Of a DNA stretch of 64,000 nt, positions 1 to 8,441 are shown piece by piece. The notes beneath the pieces were generated by a model, which worked only from the letters and a program-made list of their open reading frames with translations, made no database searches and was not told where the DNA came from. This DNA is from an uncultured Nitrosospira sp. GTDB lineage: Bacteria > Nitrospirota > Nitrospiria > Nitrospirales > Nitrospiraceae. Positions within the stretch are counted from its first letter, which is position 1, and each line of letters begins with the position of its first letter. The stretch spans positions 124,001 to 188,000 of the forward strand of contig CAADGK010000015.1 in assembly GCA_900696515.1 (NCBI GenBank), written 5' to 3'. Position numbers and translations under genes: made by a program.

Positions 1-1
1 C

Positions 2-313
2 ATGGGACGCGCCGACGGGGCCGGGCCTCATACGGTGGACAGTAGCCGAAAAAAAGCCTATACGGCCGCCAGCCTACGGCGCCCCACGAGTGAGCTGGGC
101 GATCTCCTTGCCAAAGTTCCCACGCTTCAAGCGCTTCGCGATATCAACGGCGAGGTTCTGATATTAGGCGGAGGGTTTCCCATCGAAATCGGCGGAGACG
201 TGGTCGGGGGAATCGGAGTCGGAGGAGCGCCGGGCACTCACCTGGATGATGCCTGTGCGCGGGGAGGTCTGGATGCGATCGGTGCGGCCTCCAAGGTTTC
301 GCCGGCCAAGTGA
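2..313 (+). CDS. HbpS/GlcG-type (DUF336) haem-binding-like protein, 5' truncated by the window edge
   Basis: The reading frame is open to the left edge, so the gene starts outside the window and only its last ~100 residues are visible. They follow the C-terminal half of the DUF336 family: a 'KKAYTAA' segment, a Ser/Leu-rich helix, then the Gly-rich GGGFPI and VVGGIGVGGAP segments and a closing DDACARGGLDAI helix. Members such as HbpS and GlcG bind haem or small ligands; many are exported. No N-terminal signal can be judged here. The next gene starts on a GTG overlapping this stop, which suggests co-transcription. The family call is firm; a specific role is not. Confidence 0.75.
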   Translation: MGRADGAGPHTVDSSRKKAYTAASLRRPTSELGDLLAKVPTLQALRDINGEVLILGGGFPIEIGGDVVGGIGVGGAPGTHLDDACARGGLDAIGAASKVSPAK

Positions 314-765
314 GACTTTCAGCATGGTTGATGACGTGGGGCGTCCTGTTGTCGGCCGCGGGGGGATGCAATAGTAATGTGCCCGAGACCGCGTCGCTCG
401 AACTCACATCGTTTCAGGTGCGAGTGGCTATTGTGAGAACGGCAACGGATCCCTTTCTGCAACGATTCACGCTCACGATGAATGTTCAAGGCCGAGGCGG
501 GTGTCGTTCCTCCACGGAACTGTTTCCGGATACGGGCTATGCCGGTCGGCGGAACGTCTATCTGGCGCCCAGAGACAGAGTGTATGTTGTTGGACAGTAT
601 GACGCTCGCATCATTGATCTTCAAAACTGTCAGACCAGCCTCTCTGAATTTCGCCATCTCGATCGAGATGTGATCTTTCTAGGAAGTTTCGACCAGGATC
701 AAGAAAAGCGCTGGAGGTATGTTTCCTCGCTCCAACGACCGGAATTGCCGTTTGAAAAACGGTAA
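310..765 (+). CDS. Hypothetical lipoprotein
   Basis: GTG start overlapping the stop of the preceding HbpS-like gene by 4 bp, so probably translationally coupled. The N-terminus (MRLSAWLMTWGVLLSAAGGC) is a lipoprotein signal with Cys20 as the likely lipidated residue. The remaining ~130 residues form a soluble, probably beta-rich domain with three further Cys that could pair in the periplasm. I do not recognise the family. The context suggests a partner of the upstream haem-binding-like protein, which is inference only. Confidence 0.6.
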   Translation: MRLSAWLMTWGVLLSAAGGCNSNVPETASLELTSFQVRVAIVRTATDPFLQRFTLTMNVQGRGGCRSSTELFPDTGYAGRRNVYLAPRDRVYVVGQYDARIIDLQNCQTSLSEFRHLDRDVIFLGSFDQDQEKRWRYVSSLQRPELPFEKR

Positions 766-873
766 GGACGACAGGCGTCATGGCTAGCTGTCTGTCCAGG
801 TGTCCCATGATCGTGATACGGATCGGTCTCCGGTACTCGACCCCCCTGGCCTGACTGCGAGCGACCGTGCCCT

Positions 874-1089
874 ATGCAGCAATCCATCATCGGTTACCAT
901 CAAGACGAACAGGGCGACTGGGTCGCCGATCTGACCTGTGGGCACGGACAACATGTTCGACATCATCCGCCGTTCTTCAACCGTCCATGGGTCCTCACTG
1001 CCGACGGACGCGAGCGGCATCTCGGTACGTTCCTGAACTGCAAGAAGTGTGAGGAGCCGGCCGACGCTCTTCCCCCCGCTTCATCCTGA
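874..1089 (+). CDS. DUF3565 family small protein
   Basis: 71 residues matching the DUF3565 pattern as I know it: an N-terminal GYHQDEQGDWVADL segment, CGHGQHVRHHPPF, then NRPWVL. Four Cys/His-rich positions (CGHGQH and the C-terminal CKKC pair) suggest a small zinc-binding fold. The family is common in proteobacteria and Nitrospirota and has no established function. A rival start in another frame at 867 gives an Arg/Thr-rich shadow and was not used. Confidence 0.7.
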   Translation: MQQSIIGYHQDEQGDWVADLTCGHGQHVRHHPPFFNRPWVLTADGRERHLGTFLNCKKCEEPADALPPASS

Positions 1090-1246
1090 CCTCCAGGAAA
1101 TTTCACGTTCTGCGCAGCGTCTGTCCAACGTAGTTCTGACCGCTCTCGACCTCGTGCAACCGTTCATTTTCTTGGTGGATGGCAGCCTTGGTGATACTGT
1201 AGGTCTGGGCCGTTTTCTCGATGTCCTGTCGGGAGAAAGGGAGAAT

Positions 1247-1876
1247 ATGCGCATGAGCACTGCCACACACACGTCGATGTCGACCGTCGACCGCCGATCC
1301 AGGTTCTTCGTGCATCGAATCCAACGGGGCTATGCGGCGTGGATCGGACTGTTGCTGTTTCTGTATTCGGCTCTGTTCTTTACCATGGCCTTCTACGGAG
1401 TTCATCTGAAGCCTGTCATTGCGCTTTACACGAGTGATGTATTGGAAGAACGCCAGGCTGCCGCGGAGGAGATGCTGGCGTTGAGCAAGACGGTATGGGT
1501 GGCGGTTCCGGTCCTCTTTTTTGGTTCGGTCATCTTCAGTCTTGTCGTGACCAGGCGTGTCGCCGGCCCGCTCTCTCGGTTGGACGAAAGTCTCCAGCAG
1601 TGGGCAAGAGGCAACCTTCGTTGGCGCATGCGCTTTCGTTCCAGCGACCGGTTGGATGAGTTGGCCGATAACGCCAATTGTGCCTTGGAGAACATTGAGC
1701 AGTCGTTCGACGAGATTCAGCATCAGGCGCGAGCCTTGCGGGAAGTGCTCCAGAAACTTGAGGAGATTGAGCCCGCGCGTGTGAAGGAAGCGCGAGAAGC
1801 TCTGGATGAGATCACCGGCACATTACAGCGATTTGATTTTCGAACAGCGGCCGCTGGGCCCGGAAGGATGTCATAG
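1247..1876 (+). CDS. Membrane protein with HAMP domain (sensor fragment-like)
   Basis: The frame is open from 1049, but the ATG at 1247 is preceded by the purine-rich stretch GGGAGAAAGGGAGAA and avoids a 66-residue extension overlapping the DUF3565 gene, so it is preferred (209 aa). It has two membrane helices (about residues 25-50 and 82-104) flanking a short periplasmic loop, then a HAMP-like linker (RRVAGPLSRLDESL...) and a C-terminal coiled coil ending without kinase, cyclase or methyl-acceptor domain. Stand-alone HAMP membrane proteins of this kind occur beside pilus genes. The stop overlaps the start of the prepilin gene by one base, implying an operon. Confidence 0.6.
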   Translation: MRMSTATHTSMSTVDRRSRFFVHRIQRGYAAWIGLLLFLYSALFFTMAFYGVHLKPVIALYTSDVLEERQAAAEEMLALSKTVWVAVPVLFFGSVIFSLVVTRRVAGPLSRLDESLQQWARGNLRWRMRFRSSDRLDELADNANCALENIEQSFDEIQHQARALREVLQKLEEIEPARVKEAREALDEITGTLQRFDFRTAAAGPGRMS

Positions 1877-2445
1877 TGCGCGTGGGAGGTCGGAACGATG
1901 GATTTACTTTGCTGGAAGTGCTGGTGGTTCTGGCGATACTGAGCATTCTGGCTGCGGCGGCGATGGTCTCGCACAGGCATTTTGTCAATAACGCCAGGGC
2001 AGTGGAGGCCGAAGTGGTCCTTGCGGAGATTCAGAGGTTGGAGACGCTCTACCATGTCAATCATGGGACCTATTCGGGTGATATTGCGGCGATCGGGCTG
2101 ACTCTCGTGCCGACGCTTAAGTATTACAAGGTCGAGGTACGGTTGGGTGACGGAGGTGCATCATTTCAAGCGGCTGCCATACCGCTCTCAGAAGAACAGA
2201 CGCAGCCGGCTCTCGTGCTGACCCATTCAAAAGACGGCACGACGATCCAGAAAGCGGATGTCGGAACACTGACCCGCCAGAGTCACGCGCTGAGTTCCCC
2301 GAGCGGGATGTCCTCCGGATCCGAAGGACAGGTGGAGATGAGTATGGGAACGCAGAGGAAAGCCAAGCAGGAGGATTGTCGGAAAGGGGGCGAAGCAACC
2401 GTTGCCGCGGACGGATTGCTCGATATGAATTTCTGTTTGAAATGA
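1876..2445 (+). CDS. Type IV prepilin-like protein (N-methylation motif)
   Basis: GTG start overlapping the preceding stop (TAG/GTG share one base). After a seven-residue leader comes DGFTLLEVLVVLAILSILAA, the canonical prepilin cleavage/N-methylation motif with Glu at mature position 5, followed by a long hydrophobic alpha-1 helix. The body (about 150 aa) has an HGTYSGDIAAIGL segment typical of type IV or type II pseudopilins. The C-terminal third is polar, with two Cys. No other type IV pilus or T2SS genes are adjacent, so this is an orphan prepilin operonic with the HAMP protein. The prepilin peptidase at 10348 belongs to the Tad family and need not process it. Confidence 0.75.
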   Translation: MRVGGRNDGFTLLEVLVVLAILSILAAAAMVSHRHFVNNARAVEAEVVLAEIQRLETLYHVNHGTYSGDIAAIGLTLVPTLKYYKVEVRLGDGGASFQAAAIPLSEEQTQPALVLTHSKDGTTIQKADVGTLTRQSHALSSPSGMSSGSEGQVEMSMGTQRKAKQEDCRKGGEATVAADGLLDMNFCLK

Positions 2446-2749
2446 TGTGACTGCTAGTCGCTGGTCATGCCCGGTCTGCCTTGCGTAGGATGAGCTCACC
2501 GTAGTCTCGTGTGAGATCTCTCATCAATCAATCACGAGCGACAAAGATATACGTAAATCGGGCCTCAGGATTTCATCTTCTCCCGCCCACGGAGAGAGGG
2601 GCGGGAGTCCTGTAAGAGTCGGACGAGGGAGTCGTGGTTTGTGGTTCATCGGCTCCTGTGTTCGGCGGATCCATTCTGACCTCTTGACAGAGCCGAAGCG
2701 TTTGTTTGACAACCGTGATCATACGACTCAACCGGATTGCGGGCCATCA
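2446..2749. other. Intergenic region between prepilin and ydbH
   Basis: About 300 bp without a convincing gene. It contains a strong hairpin (listed separately, 2580-2607) and otherwise no feature I can support. The ydbH promoter should lie in its right part, but no clear -35/-10 pair stood out. Confidence 0.4.
2580..2607 (+). terminator. Hairpin, probable terminator after the prepilin gene
   Basis: Perfect 9-bp inverted repeat CTCCCGCCC / GGGCGGGAG with a 10-nt loop. It lies about 135 bp after the prepilin stop and before ydbH. There is no long T tract after it, so intrinsic termination is plausible but unproven. Confidence 0.45.
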
Positions 2750-5539
2750 ATGTTGACGCAACGCTATCAAGTTGCCGTGCTGTTGGTTTTTGTTGTGTTG
2801 TGCGGCTGTTATCTCTTGTTGCCGCTGGGGGCCTCATATCTCTTGGCCGACGGACTCCGCGCGCATGGGTACAGTCACGTCATCCTTCAGATCGGGTATC
2901 CCGGCTGGACGCAGATGAAGATACCGGTCATTTCATTCCAGCAGGATCTGGGAGAAGAACGGCTCATGATCTCCCTGACGGATGCAGAGATTCACTATGA
3001 CCTGGGACAGCTGTTTCAAGGACGTACGAATCGTATCCTGCTCAAAGAGGTGGCCATTCATGTGCTGACCGTACAACCGATTGAGCCGGCTACCGAAGGA
3101 AAGAAAGAGGAAGAGAGTCATGAGGAAGAAGTGTCGCCGTGGAAACTGCTGACGGCGGGGGATCTGTTGCGGAGTCTTCCCATTCTCCCTTTCGGCGAGT
3201 TGCAGCTCGCGCATCTGACCGTGTTTCGCGAGCAGGCGACCGGGCCGCTCCGCAAAGTCACGATTGATGGAGAGCTGATCTCGATCGGCAATCAGATCCG
3301 CGGACATCTTTCATTTCGCGGGCAAGATACCGGCTCCTATGGTTTGGAACTGGCGGGAAATTCAGCGAGTACCTGGTCGGCCACTCTGTCTGCGAAGCGA
3401 TCACAGGCGTCTCCGATTGTCTCCTGGCAGTCCCGATCGCATCCGACTGATGGACCGGACATTCATGTCGACGGGCAACTTCGTATTGATATACAGGAGC
3501 TGGCTCCCTTTATCGCGCTGCTTGTACCGATCGGTCCGGAACTGGAGAAGGTCACGGGGCAGGTCGAACTCGATTGGGCAGGGGTTGCGTCGACACAGGC
3601 TGCGCTCGGATCGCTCTGGGAAGATACTCACACTCGTATAGAGGCTCAAGTCCGTGCCAATGTCACGCTTCCCGCGCTGAAAGGCGTGGCGAAAGACATT
3701 GCGGTGGCGTATGCGGGAACATTTGTCGGTAATGCCACACGGGCGGAGTGGGCGATGAACCCGGGCGTTCTCCTGAGCGCCACGGTGAATACGCAGCCTC
3801 GGCTTATTCCGGACGTGGTTCGAGTAATCCTCCCTCATGGGGATCAGCCGGTACGGATTGAGAACAAACACGTCGTGCGCGGGACGCTTTATTGGAAAGA
3901 AACTCCTATCCGCACAGTGACCCAAGGTCCGCTGCAAGTGACCTATGGCAGGGCGTCCGGGCCCGTGGTTGCCACGTTCGAAGCCACCAAGGCTGAAGCG
4001 CGCGGGAATGAATTGATCCTGGCGGAAGGGGTCTACCAGCTGGAAGGGTTGCTTCCCAGGGCGCTGACCGAGCGGCTGTCGGCAAAAGAGGCGGCAGGAG
4101 GTGTGCGAGGGACCGTACGGCTCGAACGGGCACATCTCGCGGGAGTGTTATTGCCACTATCCTCGCTGACCGTCAAACAGATCGGACAGGGGTCGGTTTT
4201 CGTTCCCGGTGCAACGCTCAATCTGTCCGAACCTTTGCATGTGGAATGTGATCTGATTCCGATACATTGTACCGGGGGACCGCTGGCCGCGACGATTCGG
4301 GCTCCTACGATGAGAATAGGCGGCCAAACCGTCACGATGAGGCAAGGGGCGCTCAGTGTCCGGGAGATGGAAACACGAGACAGGAACTGGACGGCCAGCG
4401 GGATGCTGGTGGCGGATGGGGTCCGGGTCGGTTCCGGAGGGGTGATTCCGGCACCAAGTCGTTGGGTCACACAGTTCTCGGCTGATCACACGACGATTGG
4501 GGCGGATCTGCAGATCGATCTTCCGATGTATGAAGGAATCATAACCGCCAGGGTTGAGCAGTCGCTCAGGACTCCCTACGGTATGTTGCATGGCACGATC
4601 GGTCCGGTCAAGTTTGATGGAGCCGAGCGACGGCTCAGCAGACTCACCAAAGCGGTTGGCTCATCGAGCGATCTTCTTGATGGAACCATCAGCGCCACGG
4701 CTGACGTGAGCTGGAATGAGGCGGACGGGAGCCCATCCAGCGGCATAAGGATGACCGCGGCTACCGCGCAGGTGACGGCGGAGAACCTGTCTGGATACTA
4801 TCATGACTACGGTCTGAGAGGATTGAGCACATCTATGGTGCTTCGTGCGGAGGGAACCGAGTCGATCATGGTGACTCAGCCGGCCCCTTTTTTTATGGAG
4901 GCCATCCAGAGCGGTGTGGATGTGACCAACATCAGGACTTCCTACCAGGGACGATGGAACTTGTCGGAGTCACTGCCGATCGTCGAGGTAAAAGAGTTTC
5001 GGTGTGAAATGTTCGGAGGGACGATTACGAGTCCTGGTCTTGTGGTAGACTTGGCGTCGCCCTCGTCCACGACAACCTTTTCCTTGCGGAATCTTGATCT
5101 TGCAAAGATTCTCAGCGTGGAACAACAGCGGGGGTTGCAGGGAACCGGCACGCTCAATGGGACGCTCCCGGTCACGATGACCCCGCGAGGCCTGGTGGTG
5201 GATAATGGCGTCATCGAGGCGCAGCCTCCCGGAGGGGTGATACGCCACCTCTCGATGGGGGATTCGTCAAAAGCACTTTCAGAGTCCGATCCGCATTTCC
5301 ATCTGGTCGGGCAGGCGCTGAATAATTTTCATTACAAGGTATTGCGCGTAGGGGTCAAGTACGGAGACACCGGCATGTTGGATCTAAGCGCCAGATTGGA
5401 GGGTCGGAATCCGGATCTAACACAGACCCCGCCCATTCACTTTAATCTTACGGTCCAAGAACACATTCCAACGCTTCTGAAAAGTCTTCGTCTGGTCGAA
5501 GATATTCAGGGGGCCATTGAGAGGAAATATAGACGATGA
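2750..5539 (+). CDS. ydbH: YdbH-like AsmA-superfamily intermembrane bridge protein
   Basis: 929 aa from the ATG at 2750, chosen because it places the single N-terminal membrane anchor (about residues 9-32) at the start; the frame is open further upstream but adds no plausible signal. The rest is long, beta-rich and repetitive, as expected for the bridge proteins related to AsmA, TamB and YhdP; it carries a Lys/Glu-rich insert near residue 115. YdbH in Escherichia coli is thought to work with YnbE and YdbL in phospholipid transport between inner and outer membrane. Here the next genes are a YnbE-like lipoprotein (overlapping ATGA) and a YdbL/DUF1318 protein, which strongly supports the call. 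Confidence 0.8.
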   Translation: MLTQRYQVAVLLVFVVLCGCYLLLPLGASYLLADGLRAHGYSHVILQIGYPGWTQMKIPVISFQQDLGEERLMISLTDAEIHYDLGQLFQGRTNRILLKEVAIHVLTVQPIEPATEGKKEEESHEEEVSPWKLLTAGDLLRSLPILPFGELQLAHLTVFREQATGPLRKVTIDGELISIGNQIRGHLSFRGQDTGSYGLELAGNSASTWSATLSAKRSQASPIVSWQSRSHPTDGPDIHVDGQLRIDIQELAPFIALLVPIGPELEKVTGQVELDWAGVASTQAALGSLWEDTHTRIEAQVRANVTLPALKGVAKDIAVAYAGTFVGNATRAEWAMNPGVLLSATVNTQPRLIPDVVRVILPHGDQPVRIENKHVVRGTLYWKETPIRTVTQGPLQVTYGRASGPVVATFEATKAEARGNELILAEGVYQLEGLLPRALTERLSAKEAAGGVRGTVRLERAHLAGVLLPLSSLTVKQIGQGSVFVPGATLNLSEPLHVECDLIPIHCTGGPLAATIRAPTMRIGGQTVTMRQGALSVREMETRDRNWTASGMLVADGVRVGSGGVIPAPSRWVTQFSADHTTIGADLQIDLPMYEGIITARVEQSLRTPYGMLHGTIGPVKFDGAERRLSRLTKAVGSSSDLLDGTISATADVSWNEADGSPSSGIRMTAATAQVTAENLSGYYHDYGLRGLSTSMVLRAEGTESIMVTQPAPFFMEAIQSGVDVTNIRTSYQGRWNLSESLPIVEVKEFRCEMFGGTITSPGLVVDLASPSSTTTFSLRNLDLAKILSVEQQRGLQGTGTLNGTLPVTMTPRGLVVDNGVIEAQPPGGVIRHLSMGDSSKALSESDPHFHLVGQALNNFHYKVLRVGVKYGDTGMLDLSARLEGRNPDLTQTPPIHFNLTVQEHIPTLLKSLRLVEDIQGAIERKYRR

Positions 5540-5766
5540 GGAACGTCGGAAGGCTGATCGTGGAGAAGCTCGTACGGGTACGCGGGCGACTGTGGATGAT
5601 CGCGATGCTCCTGGTGCTGTCAGCAGCCTGTACTCCGCGAGTGGAGGTGACGGCGACGGACAAGCCGATTACGATCAATCTCAACGTGAAGATCGACCAC
5701 GAAATCCGTGTCAAAGTCGACAAAGATTTGGATCAAGTCCTGTCGGACGACAGCGGACTGTTCTAG
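5536..5766 (+). CDS. ynbE: YnbE-like outer-membrane lipoprotein
   Basis: 76 aa; the start overlaps the ydbH stop in an ATGA arrangement, implying translational coupling. A lipoprotein signal ends at AAC (Cys32 in LVLSAACTPRVEV). The mature part, about 45 aa, is TPRVEVTATDKPITINLNV followed by a Lys/Asp-rich tail; the PITINLNVKI strand is the hallmark of YnbE. In the E. coli model YnbE forms a beta-stranded multimer that docks the C-terminal end of YdbH at the outer membrane. An internal start nearer the hydrophobic core (MIAML) is possible. Confidence 0.8.
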   Translation: MRNVGRLIVEKLVRVRGRLWMIAMLLVLSAACTPRVEVTATDKPITINLNVKIDHEIRVKVDKDLDQVLSDDSGLF

Positions 5767-5820
5767 CCAACATTATTCATGAACGCTTCTACTGCAACCG
5801 CCGATACGCCGCTGCGACAA

Positions 5821-5849
5821 GCCTGGCTGCGATTTCTCTGCAGCCAGGC
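5821..5849. repeat. Perfect inverted repeat (10-bp stem, 9-nt loop)
   Basis: GCCTGGCTGC at 5821-5830 and its exact reverse complement at 5840-5849. It lies 55 bp after ynbE. It could end the ydbH-ynbE transcript or be part of a palindromic intergenic repeat. Confidence 0.5.
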
Positions 5850-6030
5850 GGGCAGGCTCGCCCTTCGGGACCTCAACATACTGTTTCAAGTATGCCTCGG
5901 TCTCTCAGGGCTCCGCGTGCCCGTCTCGTATGGCGTCTTGGTGGTTTCGTTACGAACCGTCGTGAATAATATGGGCTAGTAAGCCGGGAATGTTGAAATG
6001 CGGTTGGTGATTATTCGACAAGGGTCTGAT

Positions 6031-6054
6031 GGGAACAGCGTGATAGCTGTTCCC
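6031..6054. terminator. Hairpin upstream of ydbL
   Basis: Perfect 9-bp stem GGGAACAGC / GCTGTTCCC with a 6-nt loop, ending 23 bp before the ydbL ATG. It may attenuate read-through or stabilise a processed ydbL message. It has no T tract. Confidence 0.4.
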
Positions 6055-6077
6055 TAAGCGACCAGGGGAGAAAAGAA

Positions 6078-6413
6078 ATGCGTATGCAGCGAACGGTAAT
6101 GATGTTCTGTATGCTGGTGCTGTGGGGAGTGGCTGGCGCGTCCGCGTGGGCCCTGTCTCTTGAAGAGGCCAAGGCGCAGGGAGTCGTCGGAGAAAAACGA
6201 GACGGCTATTTGGGAGCGGTCAATAACGCCAATCAGGAAGCTTTGGCATTGGTGCAGGATGTGAATCAGAAACGGCGTGACGCCTATGAGGGCATTGCAC
6301 GACGAAACCGCACCAACCTCCAGGCCGTAGAGACATTGGCCGGGGAAAAAGCGATCCAAAATACCAAGCCTGGGAATTACGTCGAAGGTCCCGGAGGGTG
6401 GACCAAAAAATAA
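6078..6413 (+). CDS. ydbL: YdbL-like periplasmic protein (DUF1318)
   Basis: 111 aa with a Sec signal (about residues 1-25, cleavage near ASA-WA). The mature sequence begins LSLEEAKAQGVVGEKRDGYLGAV, the classic DUF1318/YdbL start, and continues with an Asn/Lys-rich helical region (NQKRRDAYEGIARRN). YdbL in E. coli is proposed to be a chaperone-like periplasmic partner controlling YnbE-YdbH assembly. A good ribosome-binding site (AGGGGAGAAAAG) precedes the ATG. It is separated from ynbE by a 311-bp hairpin-rich gap, unlike a tight operon. Confidence 0.85.
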   Translation: MRMQRTVMMFCMLVLWGVAGASAWALSLEEAKAQGVVGEKRDGYLGAVNNANQEALALVQDVNQKRRDAYEGIARRNRTNLQAVETLAGEKAIQNTKPGNYVEGPGGWTKK

Positions 6414-6417
6414 CGAC

Positions 6418-7059
6418 TTATCCGTAGCGATCGTTCTCCCATGGGAAGGCGGTGTTCGAATACCCACGGACTTCCCAGAACCCTTTTTCATCCTTGTCGG
6501 AAAACGTAATCTCCTTCACCCACTTGGCCCCTTTCCAGGCATACCGTTTCGGGACGATAACCCGTACCGGTCCGCCATGGTCCCGGGAGAGTGGTTTGCC
6601 GTTCCAGCTATGGGCGAGCAGGACATCGGCGTCGTCACAGGCTTCGAGGGGGAGATTCGTTGTGTAATCGTCGTAGGACTTGAACAGGACAAATCGGGCA
6701 AGCGACAGCGGTTTCACCATGGCCATGAGATGTTTGAAGCTCACACCGTCCCAGTCATTGTCATACCGGCTCCAGGACGTGACACAGTGGAAATCCGACC
6801 GGTCTCTGACTTGGGGTTGAGCCATGAAGTGCTCCCACGTCCAGGTAACGGGGGTCGTGACAAATCCTCCGATGCTGAGACGCCATTCACTGAAAGGAAT
6901 CTCCGGTTTGAAGCCGAGGTCCAGCACGGGGAAATTCTCGACGAGGTGCTGGCCCGGTGGCAAGCGCTCATCTCCCTCATAAAAGACTTCACGCTCTTCT
7001 CCTCCTCGCCTGGCCCGAGCCCATTGTTCTTTGGTTTTAGTGAGCCGATGTTCTTCCAT
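6418..7059 (-). CDS. Sulfite-oxidase-like molybdopterin oxidoreductase (YuiH-type)
   Basis: 213 aa, about the usual length for the short cytoplasmic YuiH/'sulfite oxidase-like' proteins. The molybdenum-ligand Cys is Cys92 in FHCVTSWSRYDNDWDGV; the RLSIGG motif lies before it, and DHGGPVRVIVPKRYAWKGAKW, the cofactor-binding segment, after it. No Tat signal or dimerisation domain is present, so it is probably cytoplasmic. The gene converges tail-to-tail with ydbL (4 bp apart). The substrate is unknown. Confidence 0.85.
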   Translation of the reverse strand: MEEHRLTKTKEQWARARRGGEEREVFYEGDERLPPGQHLVENFPVLDLGFKPEIPFSEWRLSIGGFVTTPVTWTWEHFMAQPQVRDRSDFHCVTSWSRYDNDWDGVSFKHLMAMVKPLSLARFVLFKSYDDYTTNLPLEACDDADVLLAHSWNGKPLSRDHGGPVRVIVPKRYAWKGAKWVKEITFSDKDEKGFWEVRGYSNTAFPWENDRYG

Positions 7060-7115
7060 GGACCGGTCCTCCCAGGGAGAGAGTAGTCCAGCATGGCCGA
7101 ATCTTACAAGAGGGG

Positions 7116-8159
7116 TTATGACGAAGCGGGCTCTTTGAGGAGCGGATCGATGATGGCTTGAAAATCCGCAAGTGGTCGCGCTCCGACCAAGGGGCGTCCG
7201 TTAATGAAGAACGTCGGCGTACGGGTCACGCCAAGGTTCAGCCCGTCTTGCAGATCCTTCAACACCTCTGCTCGATAGCGGTGATCCTGCGCGCATGCGT
7301 TGAATGACGACTGCGACAGGCCCAGCGTGTCAGCGAGACCGGGAAAATTCCACGTGGCATCCGACGGCAGGCGGTTGAACAGGGCATCATGATAGTCCCA
7401 GAACCGGTGTTGTTCGGCAGCGCATTGTGCGGCTTCTGCGGCCGCCAAGGCCTGCTGATGATTCGGGCCGGGGAAGTCACGGTACACCAGCTTGAGTTTC
7501 CCAGGATAGAGTTGTAGCAGCTCCTTCAGGGTGGAGACTGCCCGTTGGCAGTAGGGACATTCAAAGTCAGAGAACTCGATGATCGTGACGGGAGCAGGAT
7601 CTGTCCCGGTCCAGGGATCGTCATCCGTACTAACCTGCAACACGGGTAGCTCTGGCTGGGGGAGCTTCACCTGGATGGTAGCCTGTCGCCGCAATTGGAC
7701 CAGGAGCGCCTGACGAATTCTCGACGCTTCGTCTGGGTGGCCTCCTGTCCCCGTTGCAGCACGTTGTTGAGAGGGCTGGGTTGCCCGGCGGATAGGACCA
7801 GGCAGGCCGGCAAGTCTGGCGACGGTTTCAGACTCGCTCGCTTTCTCAATAAGGATAGGAACGGTGATTCCTAATCTCGTCGCCTCAGCCGAGAGAAGTT
7901 CCTCATCGATGAGCCGTTGGATTGATTCATGCAGCAGCTTCGTCCGCTGCTCTTCTACTTGATGCAGGGGAAGAGCGATGGCCTGTTCGGCTTCTGCCAG
8001 TGTGATGGAGCGTGCCCCAACCATAGCGACCACCTGGGATTGTGTCTCCGAGACGAAGGACTGCCGGGAGACGGCTGGGTTGAAGGGGCCTGTCATAAAC
8101 AAGAAAATGGAGAGGCCGGCAAAGCCGCCGACTATTCCAGCGATCAATGGAATTCTCAC
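7116..8159 (-). CDS. DsbA-family thioredoxin-fold protein with SurA-like N-terminal region
   Basis: 347 aa. An N-terminal signal anchor (residues 6-23) is followed by a helical region (about 40-165) whose ITLAEAEQAI and RLIDEELLSAEA segments resemble the SurA/PpiC N-terminal chaperone fold. A DsbA-like domain follows, with the CPYC redox motif at Cys201-Cys204 (FSDFECPYCQRA) and the cis-Pro region at TRTPTFFINGRPL. Such fusions are envelope thiol oxidoreductases, as in DsbA/BdbD relatives. It lies 56 bp upstream of the molybdoenzyme on the same strand, so co-transcription is possible. No peptidyl-prolyl isomerase domain is seen. Confidence 0.8.
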   Translation of the reverse strand: MRIPLIAGIVGGFAGLSIFLFMTGPFNPAVSRQSFVSETQSQVVAMVGARSITLAEAEQAIALPLHQVEEQRTKLLHESIQRLIDEELLSAEATRLGITVPILIEKASESETVARLAGLPGPIRRATQPSQQRAATGTGGHPDEASRIRQALLVQLRRQATIQVKLPQPELPVLQVSTDDDPWTGTDPAPVTIIEFSDFECPYCQRAVSTLKELLQLYPGKLKLVYRDFPGPNHQQALAAAEAAQCAAEQHRFWDYHDALFNRLPSDATWNFPGLADTLGLSQSSFNACAQDHRYRAEVLKDLQDGLNLGVTRTPTFFINGRPLVGARPLADFQAIIDPLLKEPASS

Positions 8160-8441
8160 GACTCCCTCACGAATGATCTTTTGAAGGTAGCAAGAGGGGA
8201 ATAGAAATCCAGCAATTCCTGAGAACCGGATTCAGGAATGTAGTTATTCGATTTCATCCACATGAGTGGCTGGTTCACAGCGACAAGCTATAGGGTAAGC
8301 CCTCCCATGTATGGGCTGAATCAAGACAAGATCTTAGAACTGCAGCAGCTGTTTGAATCTTCGGAGTAGGACTTTAGCTGACCAGCAACCCTCCGCTATC
8401 CCATCTGATCGCTTCACGCTTCACCCTTCACGCATCTCCTA
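8160..8441. other. Intergenic region with simple TTCACGC repeats
   Basis: About 280 bp between two minus-strand genes. Near 8411-8432 it carries short direct repeats (CGCTTCACGCTTCACCCTTCACGC) similar to those near 46210. No gene is supported. Confidence 0.35.

Larger units (their letters stand above)
5767..6077. other. 311-bp gap between ynbE and ydbL with three hairpins
   Basis: The stretch carries a perfect 10-bp stem at 5821-5849 (GCCTGGCTGC / GCAGCCAGGC), a smaller one near 5877-5895 (CATACT / AGTATG), and a perfect 9-bp stem at 6031-6054 (GGGAACAGC / GCTGTTCCC) just before the ydbL ribosome-binding site. A 66-codon open frame at 5779-5979 has no ribosome-binding site and unconvincing composition. 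The gap looks like an inserted palindromic element that may uncouple ydbL from its operon. Confidence 0.5.

Noticed and set aside
5779-5979. 66-codon frame between ynbE and ydbL
   Set aside because: No ribosome-binding site, and it spans palindromes; more likely non-coding.
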